A stretch of 32,999 bases of DNA from Paraglomus occultum (lineage: Eukaryota > Glomeromycota > Glomeromycetes > Paraglomerales > Paraglomeraceae): positions 1 through 32,999 of the forward strand of contig CAJVPJ010000235.1 of NCBI GenBank assembly GCA_910592205.1. Direction: 5' to 3'. Of this stretch, positions 9,896-21,923 are shown in pieces. The position numbers were made by a program, and so were the translations under genes. Below the pieces are notes generated by a model that worked only from the letters and a program-made list of their open reading frames with translations, was not told the origin of the DNA and searched no databases. Position 1 is the first letter of the stretch; each line of letters begins with the position of its first letter.

Positions 9896-10230
9896 GACAT
9901 CCACCATAACAGTTGTGACATACACGAGTCAAATGATTTCATGTGAATCTAGGTAATCAAACCTACGATACTTCAACAAACGTTTTATATTTACTGATCC
10001 TTCAGGATCGGTGATACGAATACCTGATGCCGATAAACGGTTTTAATTTTAAGAATAAGCAGAAATATGCCGTGCGACCATAAAGGTGTCGGAATATTGA
10101 CTATAATGAAAAATAATGTCATTTTTTGACCATAATCACCGCTTGCAGCTGAACAAAGGCATACGCCACATTCATTAAAACCGAGACGGGCGATGAATGT
10201 CAAAATACCCTTTTTTCCTCTTTATTAAAC
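9896..10230. other. Spacer between AKR1 and the kinase pseudogene
   Basis: About 335 bp with no coding signal. A small hairpin, GATCC-TTCA-GGATC, lies at 9996-10009. The pyrimidine-rich stretch CCCTTTTTTCCTCTTT lies immediately upstream of the kinase start codon. Confidence 0.4.
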
Positions 10231-12689
10231 ATGTCGTTTAAAGATACTCACAATCCTGCTATACACGACGTGATTCGATCCTCCTTAGAAAGTGAATATA
10301 ATAAACTTGCATGGGTTCCTTGCTCGGAAATTTCCGACATAAAGTCAAGTCCAGTGGATGTTATCCAGTATGTTCCCAAGGACACGCTGTTTGGTAAAAT
10401 TGATGAAACAATGGTAATGATGCTGTTTCTCGGAAACAATGAAATATGCACCCCAGCGTTTGTTAGCGAGTTTGCTAAAAGCTACTCGCTCCCAACGCAC
10501 AAATACGACACTTGCAATAATCGGTTCAGAAGACATTCCACATGGCTTTTCCATCGCAATAGCATGATAAAGGGATTTACCAAATATGAAGATAACTATT
10601 ATATGGTTGCTCATGATCGTTTTTACCACTGTTATTATCGATTGGATTCTGTTCTGCGTGTGGAATACTCAGGTGTAGTCCTGTATGGTGCGCGTGTGGA
10701 CATAAAGAATTATCCGATAAATTGCCTGGCGTCAATATGAGGCTCGATGAGCATGTCAAGAAATCGCAAGTGCAAACCAATTCGGCAAACGAGGCCTATT
10801 TAGAATGGATTCCATATGATTGTATTAATCAAGCGTCTTTAGACGGTCTACCTACTAAAAGTGCAGTAAAATTAATCCCACTCGAATTAACAGATGAGAC
10901 ATATTATAGCAAGGTATTATTCAATTGTGAATTATTGTTTGTTAGATTATCGTTCGTTGACTCGTAATGATTTCATAGATATGTGATGATCAACCAGAAA
11001 TTCGCGTTTGGGTTACTATTGGATTTGCATACAATGCAAATGAACAGAAATATTATCTAATAAAAGATCGAGATGAGAAGGGATTATGTCTGGCTTGTAC
11101 GTTGCCATTAGAACCCAAGATAAATGCGTTCTGCTTCGAATGTAAAGCACCAGCACCTCCCGATTGGACTACGGGTAACGAGTCTTTGGATTCGTTTATC
11201 ATGGAGTCGTGGAGCAACACCAATAGTGTAAATGATAATTACATACAATGGATAGAATATTCGCGATTGACAAACCTGCGAGAGATGACTTTATTACGCC
11301 ATGGATGCACACATGTAGCAAATAGAATAGAACTGATAACGAAAAGAGTGACGCTCAAAAAGATAGTCGGCAAAGATGATGTTCGGAGGTTTGATTTTTA
11401 TCAGGTGGGTTGATTTGATATTATACGTTTGTATTTTATGTTGATGACTGTTGTAATGACTATTTATGATATCGTTTCCTATACTGGTAATAGTTAACTG
11501 AAGAATATCCGGAAATATTAACACCAGATAATTACTGGATCATTGGCATAACTCAAGAACCGACTACAAAAGAATATTACTTGGTGCTCTACTACAGCGT
11601 ACATGCACTATTGGACAGATTTATACAAACTAACGTTTTATATAAACTACCAACTTTGATGAACTTGAGCAGATTGGGATTGGTGGTTATGGAACGGTCT
11701 ATACTGCCAGGTGCAAAAACAACCGGGAATATTACATTCCCGAAACTGTTGTTCTCAAACGCTCTAATGGTTGTGATCGGGTATTCATTTCCGAGGTAAA
11801 CAAAACTTTTCGATATTATTAAATAACAGTTATGTACTAATCTGAACTCTGTATTTACAGTTTAGAAATCACTTCAACTGCTCGCGTTATACGAGTTTCC
11901 TTAAAATGTATGGACTTACACAAGACCCAGAAACAAACGATTACATGATCGTTATGCAATATGCTAACCGCGGTAGTCTTTTGTCTTATCTGGATCAAAA
12001 TATCAACAAGTTGACATGGAAAATGAAATTGCAGTGCTTAAAGGATATTCTATCTCATCTGAATGGAATTCACCTTGCCGAATTAGTGCATTGCGACCTT
12101 CATAGCGGAAACATTATCGTGCATGTCGAAACAGAAGAACAGTTCTACCATGTAACGTATATATATGCGATCTTGGTCTCTCACGATCAGTGAATTCACG
12201 CGAGTCAAATTCAGCCGTTCGAGGCGTCTTACCCTTTATTGCGCCGGAAGTCTTTAATACCGCCAAATTCGCAAAGGAATCAGACATGTATTCTTTGGCA
12301 TTATTGCGCATTTGGTGGCTACTGGTGAACCGCCTTTTAGAGATAGACAGTTCGATAGATATCTGGTATGCGACATTTTGAGCGGACTACGGCCAACGAT
12401 GCCTGATTCGGCGCCGACCGGTTATAAAAAAATTACCGAGTGGTGTTGTGATGCCGATCCTGGCAAGCGTCCAAGTGCATGGGAACTTTGGGTGTATATT
12501 AACAGACTTATTATGCAGGCGTACGAGGATAATTCTTGGAGTACCATTTATCATAATGAAGTAAGGCCCCTGTCACAACTCGAAAAGGAGAGTAAATACT
12601 CTAGTAGGCTCTTCTCTACTGGAGATTTGCCTAAACCGAAAAACAGTTGGGAGATGTCAATGCAATTCAAAGACACGGCCGGCGAATGA
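10231..12689 (+). pseudogene. Decayed TKL-like kinase with two zinc-ribbon/pseudokinase modules
   Basis: Coding blocks 10231-10913, 10979-11404, 11494-11795 and 11861-12689 are joined by phase-0 GT-AG introns (10914-10978, 11405-11493, 11796-11860; the last has a TACTAAT branch-like site). Block 1 starts with a degenerate kinase-lobe segment (LAWVPCSEISDI...DNYYMVAHD). A Cys motif (CSACG...CAC, from 10650) and linker (AYLEWIPYD) follow. A second module has CLAC...CFEC (11087-11142), DWTTGNESLDSFI and YIQWIEYSRL. The real kinase domain has IGIGGYGTV (from 11673), VVLK with Lys at 11757-11759, QDPETNDYMIVMQYA, HCDLHSGN with Asp at 12095-12097, DLG at 12169-12177 and APE at 12241-12249. Four frame changes break it: near 10620-10650, 11640-11660, 12158-12166 and 12290-12297. 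The neighbouring AKR1 reads cleanly for 2.3 kb of coding sequence, so widespread sequencing error is unlikely. Members of this family form large expansions in arbuscular mycorrhizal fungi. Substrate is unknown. Confidence 0.85.
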
Positions 12690-15140
12690 TATTTGACGTG
12701 AGGAAATAGGAAGTTATTTGCGAATAAAATAGCGTGCATTAAACGTTTAACATTTAATATTTGTGCTATCTACTTAAGCTTGGCTTTGGGTTTTATGATG
12801 TGAGATATTTATTAAAGCAAATGAGTTTTTATTGATGCAATATATCCGATACTGTCTGCTCTGCCTAGCCATAATGTTGGAGTCGTGCTCTTGTATTAAG
12901 TTTTTTATATAGTTTTACGACGATAACTGCTTTTGTATTGACGCGCACAGAAAATGCTTCTGCTCATTGTCATATATGCGAGATCAGATATCAAATTTTA
13001 ATATTGATACAACACTGTGCCAAAGTATGCGAAATTATAATAAACCAGTTTGTTGTGAATTTAGCAGACGCGAATGTTATCAAAGTTGAATGGCGCGAAC
13101 GATTCCAAAAAACTTTTGTACTCAACTGAGGCGGTCTATTATAGAAAAATATTTCTCAAACTCGGCTTGATTTTTTTATTTTAAGTTGGCAACCGAGAAA
13201 TTGGAAGACTGACTCACGCTACGGTAGAATTTCTAGTTCTGCATCGGTTTTGAGAGTTTCGGTCAACCGAAGCAATGCATCTTGATAAGCAGCAATCTAT
13301 ACAAATAAAATGGCGAGCATTTGTTGTTGAAAATAAGGGTTTCCTTTAACCTTTACCATTCTGTGCCTATTTTAATTTGTACTGGGTAGCTGATAATATA
13401 GATACACAGGTCAAGTCTCCCACCAAGAAAAAGAGAAAGCACCAGTTTGCCATCACATACATAGCATATATTGCTATATGATAAAATGGTATTCCTGTGA
13501 AATTCTCTACGCTCCAAAACACGTGTTTTAGCAGCACTTTTACCATCTTCCTAGTAAACCGTGCGTTATATCTTGCCGCTTTACGCATTTATCCTTGTAT
13601 GCGTTGCTTCGCATTGCCACGCTTTAATTAAATTGTTTGTTTCCTCACATACTCTTTATGCGTCCTGTTAGAAAGAGCTCCAGAAAATGGTGCTTTGCAA
13701 AAACCAAGGTTTTGATTTTGTGTGTCCTTTATTAAGCACAGCTAAGGTGGACCTCTAGAGCTGCAAATCAAGGTTTTGAATGATGTGAAAAGATCATAAA
13801 TCGTGCGCGCGCGTTTACATCTCGCTTTTTTGTTTCATGAAAAAAGTCACGTTCTTGAACAGTCGAATCAAAATGTCTTTTGATGAGACTTTATGCATAG
13901 ATTTTAGAAAATGGATATATGCATGTATGGTTGTATCTGTGTTAATATTAATAGAAAAAGCTTGTGATCATGGTTGTCATTTATGGAATGATACCTCGTT
14001 CATCCTACATATCTATTTGTTTGGGATATTTTATAAGCCATATTTCTATGTATGGTCAAGCTCAAAGATTTAATTAATCTTAAAATTTTTGGAAACCGTA
14101 ACTTTTATTTCCAATTTATCATTAGCTTGATTAACAGAAAAAGATCTATAACACATGTCACGTGAAATTCCTTACAAAAATCAACGTTAATGTTAATAAC
14201 CTCGCATGGGAAGAACGTACGTCGAGTTTGCTTTTTCTATTATTTTGTTGTAGCTATACGTCTTGCAAGTCCTGCGTATATGTGTACAGTGGTACATTGG
14301 GTACACAGTATATATGTACGTACGAACAAACAATCGCGTGTAATGTCTATAAAGAATGTAATCTCTTCGAATTCTATAATATGCTATTCGTTGCACAGGC
14401 ACTAAACCATGATTATGTAACTGATTACTGTATATGTCACTTATACAACGAGCGTTATCCGATTGTCTATGATTGTGTGTTGGCTGATAACTATGCTGGC
14501 GAAGTGTTTGGATGGATCTTTCGATCCACTAGATTAGCGCCTGATTAATGATATGATGTCATTTGATACATAGATGTGAAATATTATGCAATCATTTGAG
14601 TTCAAGACTCTTGGAGTTTTAGAAATAGCTAGTGAATAACAGCAAAGTTTGGTCATCGTTTTTCGCAAGAGAACGTACTCGATAACCCACTAACCAAAAT
14701 ATCCTTTTAACGATAAACTGTAGATTTTCTTCCTACTGATCGTGGGTTGATTTTAATTTAATCTATGATCAAATTTTCAGCCCTGACATTGTCTTGTACG
14801 CATGCAGTCTTGTCCGTTTTGATAATATGTGACGATTTGTGATGATTTGTGATGCTTGTGTTGGTTCAGAATTGACACGGGTCAAAAAAGTATCACATTA
14901 AATTTTGCAATATACAATGTTATTCTAACAGATAGTGTAAGATTATTCCTGTTATTGCTATATCGATATAGAAGCCATTTTTTTAGACTAAACTATTTTA
15001 TACAATGAATCTTGGAACATTTTAATTCAAACAAACACTGTGAAAAAACGAACACAGATTCTGTGCAGTGTGCAGTCGTCTAACCTTTGATGGATATTCG
15101 ACACTATACATGTGTATGTTTTATTCGCTGAGCACATTCC
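12690..15140. other. Spacer with no supportable gene
   Basis: Short open frames occur here but lack start codons, splice logic or recognisable motifs. An open stretch at 14162-14548 starts with GTG, not ATG, and has an atypical Tyr/Cys-rich composition. A CG-alternating run (GTGCGCGCGCG) lies at about 13802-13812. No tRNA or rRNA was seen. Confidence 0.4.
12723..12728 (+). terminator. AATAAA poly(A) signal of the kinase pseudogene
   Basis: AATAAA lies 34 nt after the final stop codon of the kinase reading frame, consistent with a former transcript end. Confidence 0.45.
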
Positions 15141-15690
15141 CAAATACAGGTAGAACACGTCTTGTCAAAATAGACCTTTCGGACAAGATTAATTTGGTAT
15201 GGCAGCAACCCAAAGAACAAAAAATAATAATTCCCATTATTCTATTCTTAATCTTTGGCATCTCTATTGATGCTCACGCATGGGCAATTATCAAAAGTGA
15301 ACGCCAACTGCTCATCTTGTTCCAGACGCATTGGAAAGTGAATACATATGTATGAAGAACAAAACTTTGATGACTCCGAGTTATCCTAATTGGGCAATTC
15401 GAATATTCATGAATTCCATCAGGAGGATGAAAGTTCAGGTAAAAATTTTAACACCATGATCTCATCTTATCTTTTGGTATCATTCAATTATTACCTTTCC
15501 CACTATCGTTGTATGCATGCAAGCAGTAGCACATGCTCGAGGGAACGCACAGAATTTGAGTTTCTCCAACAAGGGGCAGAATGACACGGTTTCGTCTCTT
15601 AATGGCGAGCATTTTGAAACGGAATGCGATGCATCAATCAGAGAACTTGTGGTAGTTGATACCCGAGTTTTTTTTTTCCCTTGATTGAGA
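15140..15690 (+). other. Possible coding remnants (exon-like fragments, unrecognised)
   Basis: Several overlapping frames are open and look protein-like. One reads from a pyrimidine-rich acceptor (ATCTTGTTCCAG ending at 15324), through SEYICMKNK and PNWAIRIFMNSIRRMK, to a strong CAG|GTAAAA donor at 15438/15439. Another, after an acceptor ending at 15536, reads AHARGNAQNLSFSNKG and RELVVVDTRV. A third (15156-15355) includes KIDLSDKINLVWQQPKEQK. They do not join into one gene with consistent phases, no family was recognised, and stops interrupt them. It may be a decayed gene, a gene with exons I could not connect, or chance. Confidence 0.25.
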
Positions 15691-18600
15691 ATAAGGGGGT
15701 GAATTGCAGAATTGACTGCGTGTGATTTCTGAATGACATAATGATATTGTAATCTTAACTTTATCTTTGTAAGTTGTCCAATACAATGTTCAATCTTTTG
15801 CTTGATTTTAATCACAAATTTTCACGCTTTGTTTACGTTCGTTTGTGTGTATGTGTGGATAATCGAGAGAGAAATAGAAGAAATACGTAACGATTCGATC
15901 ATTTGCAGAAAGATCGTTAGTTTATTAATAGACAATAAAAAACGTTTTCCCATACCATGAAATGTTATATACAGTATATTACTACTAACAGTTGATGTGA
16001 TTTGGTTTTTTCTTTTCCATCTCTATCTCTGATGAAGATTTTTTCTCTCTCTTTTTAGAGACCCCGATTTCTTGAAAAGGCCGGGTAACCTGCCCCAAGC
16101 GAACTTTGTATGTAAATGGGCATGTGCTTTGGTAAAACCTAATCTACGTTCGGAAATTGTGATGTCATAGTACCTTTATCTCTTTTATTATATAACATGT
16201 GACCACTAGTCACTGATTTTCAGGGGGAAAATCTTCGTACCCACAGACTTTAAAAAATCAGAAAGTAGTTTCAGAAATTGGGTCTTTATTTTGGAATTTA
16301 AAAGGAAATAGGTCTATTGGTTCTATGTAATCAGGACCTTACTATGCTCTCGCATAATGTGTTCTATTTTCAGCGGAAATCATAGGCAAGATTTATTTAG
16401 AACTGTATCATACAATTTATATGTTTATCAATATGCAAGTTTACGCCTAGCACAGGTGAAAGTAAAAACGTTATAATTGTGGCGAAATGAAGGTTACGAT
16501 GTAAAAGAATTTTTACGCAATCGGATAGGTAATCAATGCATGGGATACGTAATTGCATGGATAAGGACGACAGACTAGAATACTATATGCGTTTAACCTG
16601 AACAAAGATTTCTCACTTGCTCTCATTAATGCTGCAATGAATGATGATAATTAGTATCTATACATCACGTGGTCTCGAACATCGGTAGTGGGGAGATGAT
16701 ATTTAAGAGATTTTTTCTTATGTGTTATCAATCGCCTCTCCGGGTTATATAGACGTCCTTACGATCATATACTTTTCAGTCGATAAAATATCTCAAGTTA
16801 CACATAGATAGATCCATAAAACGTGAGAGTTACCTCAGATAGAAATCACTTTAAATAAAAGATTTCATTTGATAACCGAGTCTTCGTGCTCCATCTACCT
16901 CAATGCTATATTTGATCAGTTGATGACGTTCACTGGACATCATCCACAGGTTTATGTGCGTAATGTTTGATATTAGAGATGAGAGAAGAACGAATGATGG
17001 TAGATCATTTGTTGTATGGAGTAGTTATAATGTATAACATATACGGTCACCTTTAACCATACTGTTAACTCATTGAACTTATTGGGGGAACTATTCGCTC
17101 GCTATTGATGCACGCTGTCAATCTGTACAGTGCGTACACAACCAGAGTCATCTTGTTGACTTATCTAGAAACGTGTGTGCGGCCGGTGTCAATACGATGG
17201 GAGAGTAAATTCGTAATCAAATTACATACATGCAATTGAAATGATGATAATTAAGAGCATCTTCAACCGGGTAAACGTTTAAGACTCCAAGTAGCAATAA
17301 TATATATATAAATCATGTAAGACATTTGCAAGGATCGGGAACTTGTAAAATGGAATTATCTGTAGTTCTAGACCACTCTGGTCTTTCTTTTCTTTTCTTT
17401 TTTTTTTTTTTGCACATTAACTTTAAATGTACGAATAAGCGGAACCCCTACAGACAAAGAACCTAGTATAAAGGAAACGTTCGTTATTGCTAAAACAAAG
17501 AGAAAGGGAAGAGAGCAAAATCAAGGGAAAGACTATGAACTTTTAAATATGCGGTATGAGTATACATGCATAATATGCATTTTCCTTGACTTATTCACAT
17601 GCCCAATCCATTCGTTACTCTTAATCACATAATATTATTGTTATTTATTGTTATTGTTATTATTTATACCGTAAGCAGGACCAATGAACACAAGTTTATT
17701 TGGTTTATGACTGCATATCGTAAAATTTTTCGAGTGTAACAATTGTATCCATTATTTCGAGTTTCACTCATCTCTATTTTGGTGAAAATAGATGATCTGT
17801 AATAAATATGACGAAGCACACATCAAAAATAAAAATAAACAATTGATTTGATGTACGTAATAATAAATCTTTTATGCATTAACTCGATTGTCCAATGAAA
17901 TATTGTTTCCAGACGATCGTCATCGCAAGCCTCTTTTCTTATTGACTCTGGGCAGAGCTTGAGAAAGTAAACAACGTGTAGATAATCAAACACCTGCAAC
18001 AGACTGCAATGTGTCTGCAGTGATTGTATCCCCCTCCCCTCATTCATTTCTCCTTTCTCCGACTCACTTTGATTCATACTCTTTTCCCCTTGGCTGTGAT
18101 AATAAATGTAAATACTGCAATAGGAAGAATATCAGTTTCCAACATCTGTTTTATTGTTATTGATTTGATTGGTGGGAAAAAAATAGACTCGGTTGAGATA
18201 AGATCTTCTGACTCGGGACCATGTCAGTAGAATATAGATTCATTCATTCGCATATATATCGGATACGATAGTAAAATATACATGTTTACTTAGCCCGTCG
18301 CACACAAATTAAATGCAGCTGTGTGTTTTACTTAGCATTGTCGATCACATACACTAATGACAACCAAGAACAAACTGCTTTTTTAGCTGATAATGAAAGA
18401 ACTGTGAACGAGCTATGTCTATGGAATGATTAATATTGCCAAGACAACGTGCAGAATCTTCTATTCGGGAAACCATTGATGTTCTGGTTAATTTATTTTC
18501 TTTTGTCCCTATTTACTTCTCTTGTCTCTCGCTTCGTTCCCCACTCTTTTCCTTTTCTCCAATCAAAATCCCAAGTTATGCCTATGGATTAGCCCTAAAA

Positions 18601-19905
18601 ATCGTTTTTGCCCATCGTCATATAAACGCCCCTCTCCCCTTTTTTTTTCTTTTGCGCCCAATGTTATAAGTGCAGAGATATTTGAGGTTCGAGGTCGCCA
18701 ATTTGTGATACAAGTAATAAATGATAATCAAAATATTTATGTCAAATTAATAGATTTTATTATTACGCATAATGTTGTATGACAAAAAATCAGGATTACG
18801 TACTCCCAAACGATCCAGGTCTCGACGCCTGGGAGTACAGATGAGCATTTAAGTTTAGCCAACATGTTATATACATGATAACAGTGTAGTAAGTAAACAA
18901 TATCAAATATGTTGTAATATCATAAATACTTATTGTTTTATAATCAAAGGGGACGATCAATGCCACACACTTCCCTACCGTTTTCTGCAAACATGTGTTT
19001 CGGTTACCCGTGTCGCAAGTTTGGGACACTGACCAATGTAAATCAATAGCCTAATGCCGTTATTTAGAATGTTTTTGTTAATCATCCAAGGTAAACGTTT
19101 ATATCGGTACATATTGTTCATAATGGACAAACACTGTTTCAGATTTAATATCTTGCGCATAATGCACAATTGTTTCTTGGCTTGCCAATACTTTCAAAAA
19201 AGTCTTGAGATTTTTAGTCGGGTTTTTTAGTTTAATGCTTATATGACGAATTTGGTCAAATTAAACTGATCTCCGTAAGTCTATTATTATTGTAATGTAC
19301 ATAAATAAAGTACAGAGTTGTGTACTAATTATTTGTATGGGTGACAATTGAAAATTATGGCAATTATCCTAAAATTACCGAATAGTCACATTAATACAAT
19401 TTTTTCCGTCGTCGCACCGATCTCGAACGCATATCCAATTCCATGCTTTTTTCCCTCAGTTGTTAAGATGTGAATGTGGCTCCCCCCTTGTGAAACTTGT
19501 TTGGAAACACCACATTCGATTGGCCGTTGATCAATCGATAAACTTTCCCTTATCGGAATTAAGTGAGTATCAGAAGATAATTTCTAACAAATGAGAGAAT
19601 AGAAGGTGGTTCGATATATATAACGAAAGAAGCGGGAGCGAAAGCAAGCGCGAAAGAAGGTGAATGTTTGATCTCAACGAGAGAAACCATCATTTGATGT
19701 AACGTGAGGGTCAAGTGATTGGCCAGTCAAATCCCCCAAAAATTTTCCGCATTTGCAAAATGTTCACGTATACCGAAAAACGCCATATTGAAGGTATTGT
19801 TTCCGGCAGTTTGTAAATAGGTAGTAATTGTATTTTATTCTCAAGAAGGGTTCGGATAGGCTTTGTATGTATGCTAGATGATAAGGATGCGTATTAGATA
19901 GTTCC
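15691..19905. other. Long spacer with no supportable gene
   Basis: About 4.2 kb of AT-rich sequence with only short open frames. It contains a pyrimidine tract at about 17382-17411 and an inverted repeat at 18800-18838. From about 19400 the sequence becomes less AT-rich and may be the outer promoter or leader of the bZIP gene. Confidence 0.4.
18800..18838. repeat. Inverted repeat GTACTCCCA / TGGGAGTAC
   Basis: A perfect 9-bp inverted repeat (18800-18808 and 18830-18838) encloses 21 nt. A second, overlapping pairing, CCAGG (18815-18819) with CCTGG (18828-18832), gives an alternative hairpin. No RNA family was recognised. Confidence 0.5.
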
Positions 19906-20125
19906 TGTCATTACGATTATTTCGTTCTTTCGACGCAACACGCTTATAACCATGATGCATTCGGCATCGCGCATTCGGAAAACGGTTTCCGGGAAGATTG
20001 TTCAGATACTCTCGTGGGGGGAACATCTATAGATAATAGGAATGCACAGTAGTCTTGTCAATACGATCATTCTCACCTCTTCAACGCAACATGCTATTTA
20101 CATAGGCATCGCACATTCGGAAATG
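19906..20125. repeat. Degenerate local duplication upstream of the bZIP gene
   Basis: Copy A (19906-19985) and copy B (20056-20125) share, in order, TGTCA(T/A)TACGAT(T/C)AT, C(G/A)ACGCAACA(C/T)GCT and GGCATCGC(G/A)CATTCGGAAA. They lie in the same orientation, about 150 bp apart, some 1.8 kb upstream of the bZIP reading frame. No open frame spans them. Confidence 0.65.
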
Positions 20126-21917
20126 TTTTTTTCCCTCTCTCCGACCGCGGCATTTTGACTGTTGGGCTATTTTTATTGAAGCCGGGGGCGTAACTAGCAT
20201 CGAAAAGACGAGGAGGAATAATCACGTAAGAAAAGCAGAAACCCATTTTTCTGGCGAGTTTGATTGAAAGGAGAAATATAGCACGGAATTTATAAAAATA
20301 AATGATTGTCGATGCATTAATGAGGGTTTAGCCGACCGCCTACTCTCTAACACACTTTTTCTCATTTATAAATGATAATTAGTCTCTATCTACTGCAAGT
20401 AAACATCGAGATTCATTATCTCCAAACCAAGATGACGATATTCGCACATAACGCAATGCCGATTACAATTGTTAAAGGGATAGATTACTTTTATCGGACG
20501 TCTTTTCTTCGTCAGCATACAGGATCTCAGCCAATCCCTTCTTCTTCTTGAATACCCGAGAGCCGGAAGAAAAAAAAAATCTCACCGAAGAAAAACCCGA
20601 CGACAGCTGGTAAAAAAAACTATATGGTTGTGAAAACGAGAAAATCGACTGGTTGAAACGAAAAAGGCGGGTTAAGAGAGAGCCTCCCCCGAAACTGTTG
20701 CTGATCTTGAAGGTATAGTATTGATGATAATATCAGCTCTTTTCTATCAGTTGGAACCGATACTAGTGTGATGATTTCTAAGTGATTATATGATATAGGA
20801 ACGTGATAGCATTTGAAATGTCACTTTGTTCTTGCCAACCCAGGTGCATAGTCGATTAAATTCGATTTGGAACGAAACTTTTTAAAGAAATTAGGAAGTT
20901 TCGACTGGCGATGGTTTCCAAAAGACTTGTAGCTAAAAGTTGCGATTTTTTTAGATAATTCAGTTTCCGCTATAAAGGAAGAGCGAACGAACGAACGAAT
21001 GAACTGACAAGCGAACAAACAATAATAATAGTAATATAATTAGTATACACAGTCGATTCTTTAATTTAAAATAGAGCAGTATAATTATTTATCAGTTGTA
21101 TATATGAAGATAGTGTAGTCTGTATAAAATTGTATGACGTAGAGATGAAAAATTTTTTTATTTATTCATGGCAACTCACAGATGTTCACTTTTGTTTTAT
21201 TAGTACGTAAATAATAATCAAATATCGTTGTTTGTCGTATACTATATTATATTATACCTTGACAGGCAACCAATCAAAATCGGCATACACTTATATTGCA
21301 TGGTATGTATATTATATGATTTTAATATTACATTATTAATATTGCATTACATCATATATGCATCTTACTTGTTTCTAAATATTTTTGCTCCCATCATTAC
21401 AATAATGGCATCATTGGTCCTACGAGGCTATTCTATTTCAGTGATATGTCCCCAAACACTCACATATTCAGTTTATAAACTATTCACGCGACAAGTTAAA
21501 TAAAAACCCTTTAACTGGCTCGGGAGAAATGCTCAACAGTAGTTTATCTAAACATCTCATAACCATTTACATTCACTCCCCCACGCCTCATTTGTTGTCA
21601 ACAGAAAAAAATTCGAATAAAAAGGGCGATAAGACTTTTCCCTTACATTTCGACATCAAAAAAAAAAGTCGATAGTTTTCATGTCCGTTAATGTTTACCC
21701 GATACTAAAAAGATTGTAACTCTAAGAAGCCTTCATTGCAATCCATTCTAAACGTCTTATCGGCTAGTACTAAGATCACTAAATAAGCACAACTGACTAA
21801 GAGACCCCCCTACTAACTATCAATACTACAAAGCTTACTCAATAACGACAACACTATACTAAACATAAACGTTGAGTTTCCTTTCCTCCCCTCTCCTTTT
21901 CAATCGTTTCCCGTCAG
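20126..21917. other. Putative 5' region of the bZIP gene
   Basis: No coding exon was identified. It holds a CGAA microsatellite (about 20986-21000) followed by an AAT run. It ends in a strong pyrimidine tract (TTTCCTTTCCTCCCCTCTCC at 21879-21898) and CAG at 21915-21917, which looks like a 3' splice site six bases before the bZIP ATG. Part of this region is therefore probably 5' untranslated exon and intron. Confidence 0.4.
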
Positions 21918-21923
21918 GCAACT

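Noticed and set aside
11581-11799. Separate small gene over the kinase glycine loop
   Set aside because: It is the out-of-frame reading after the 11644 frameshift; the other frame carries IGIGGYGTV and the ATP-site lysine.
14162-14548. 128-codon open frame
   Set aside because: Begins with GTG, has no recognisable motif and no splice context; kept only as a note within the spacer.
18686-18700. GGTTCGAGG resembling a tRNA B box
   Set aside because: Does not match the full consensus and no acceptor stem or A box is present at the right distance.
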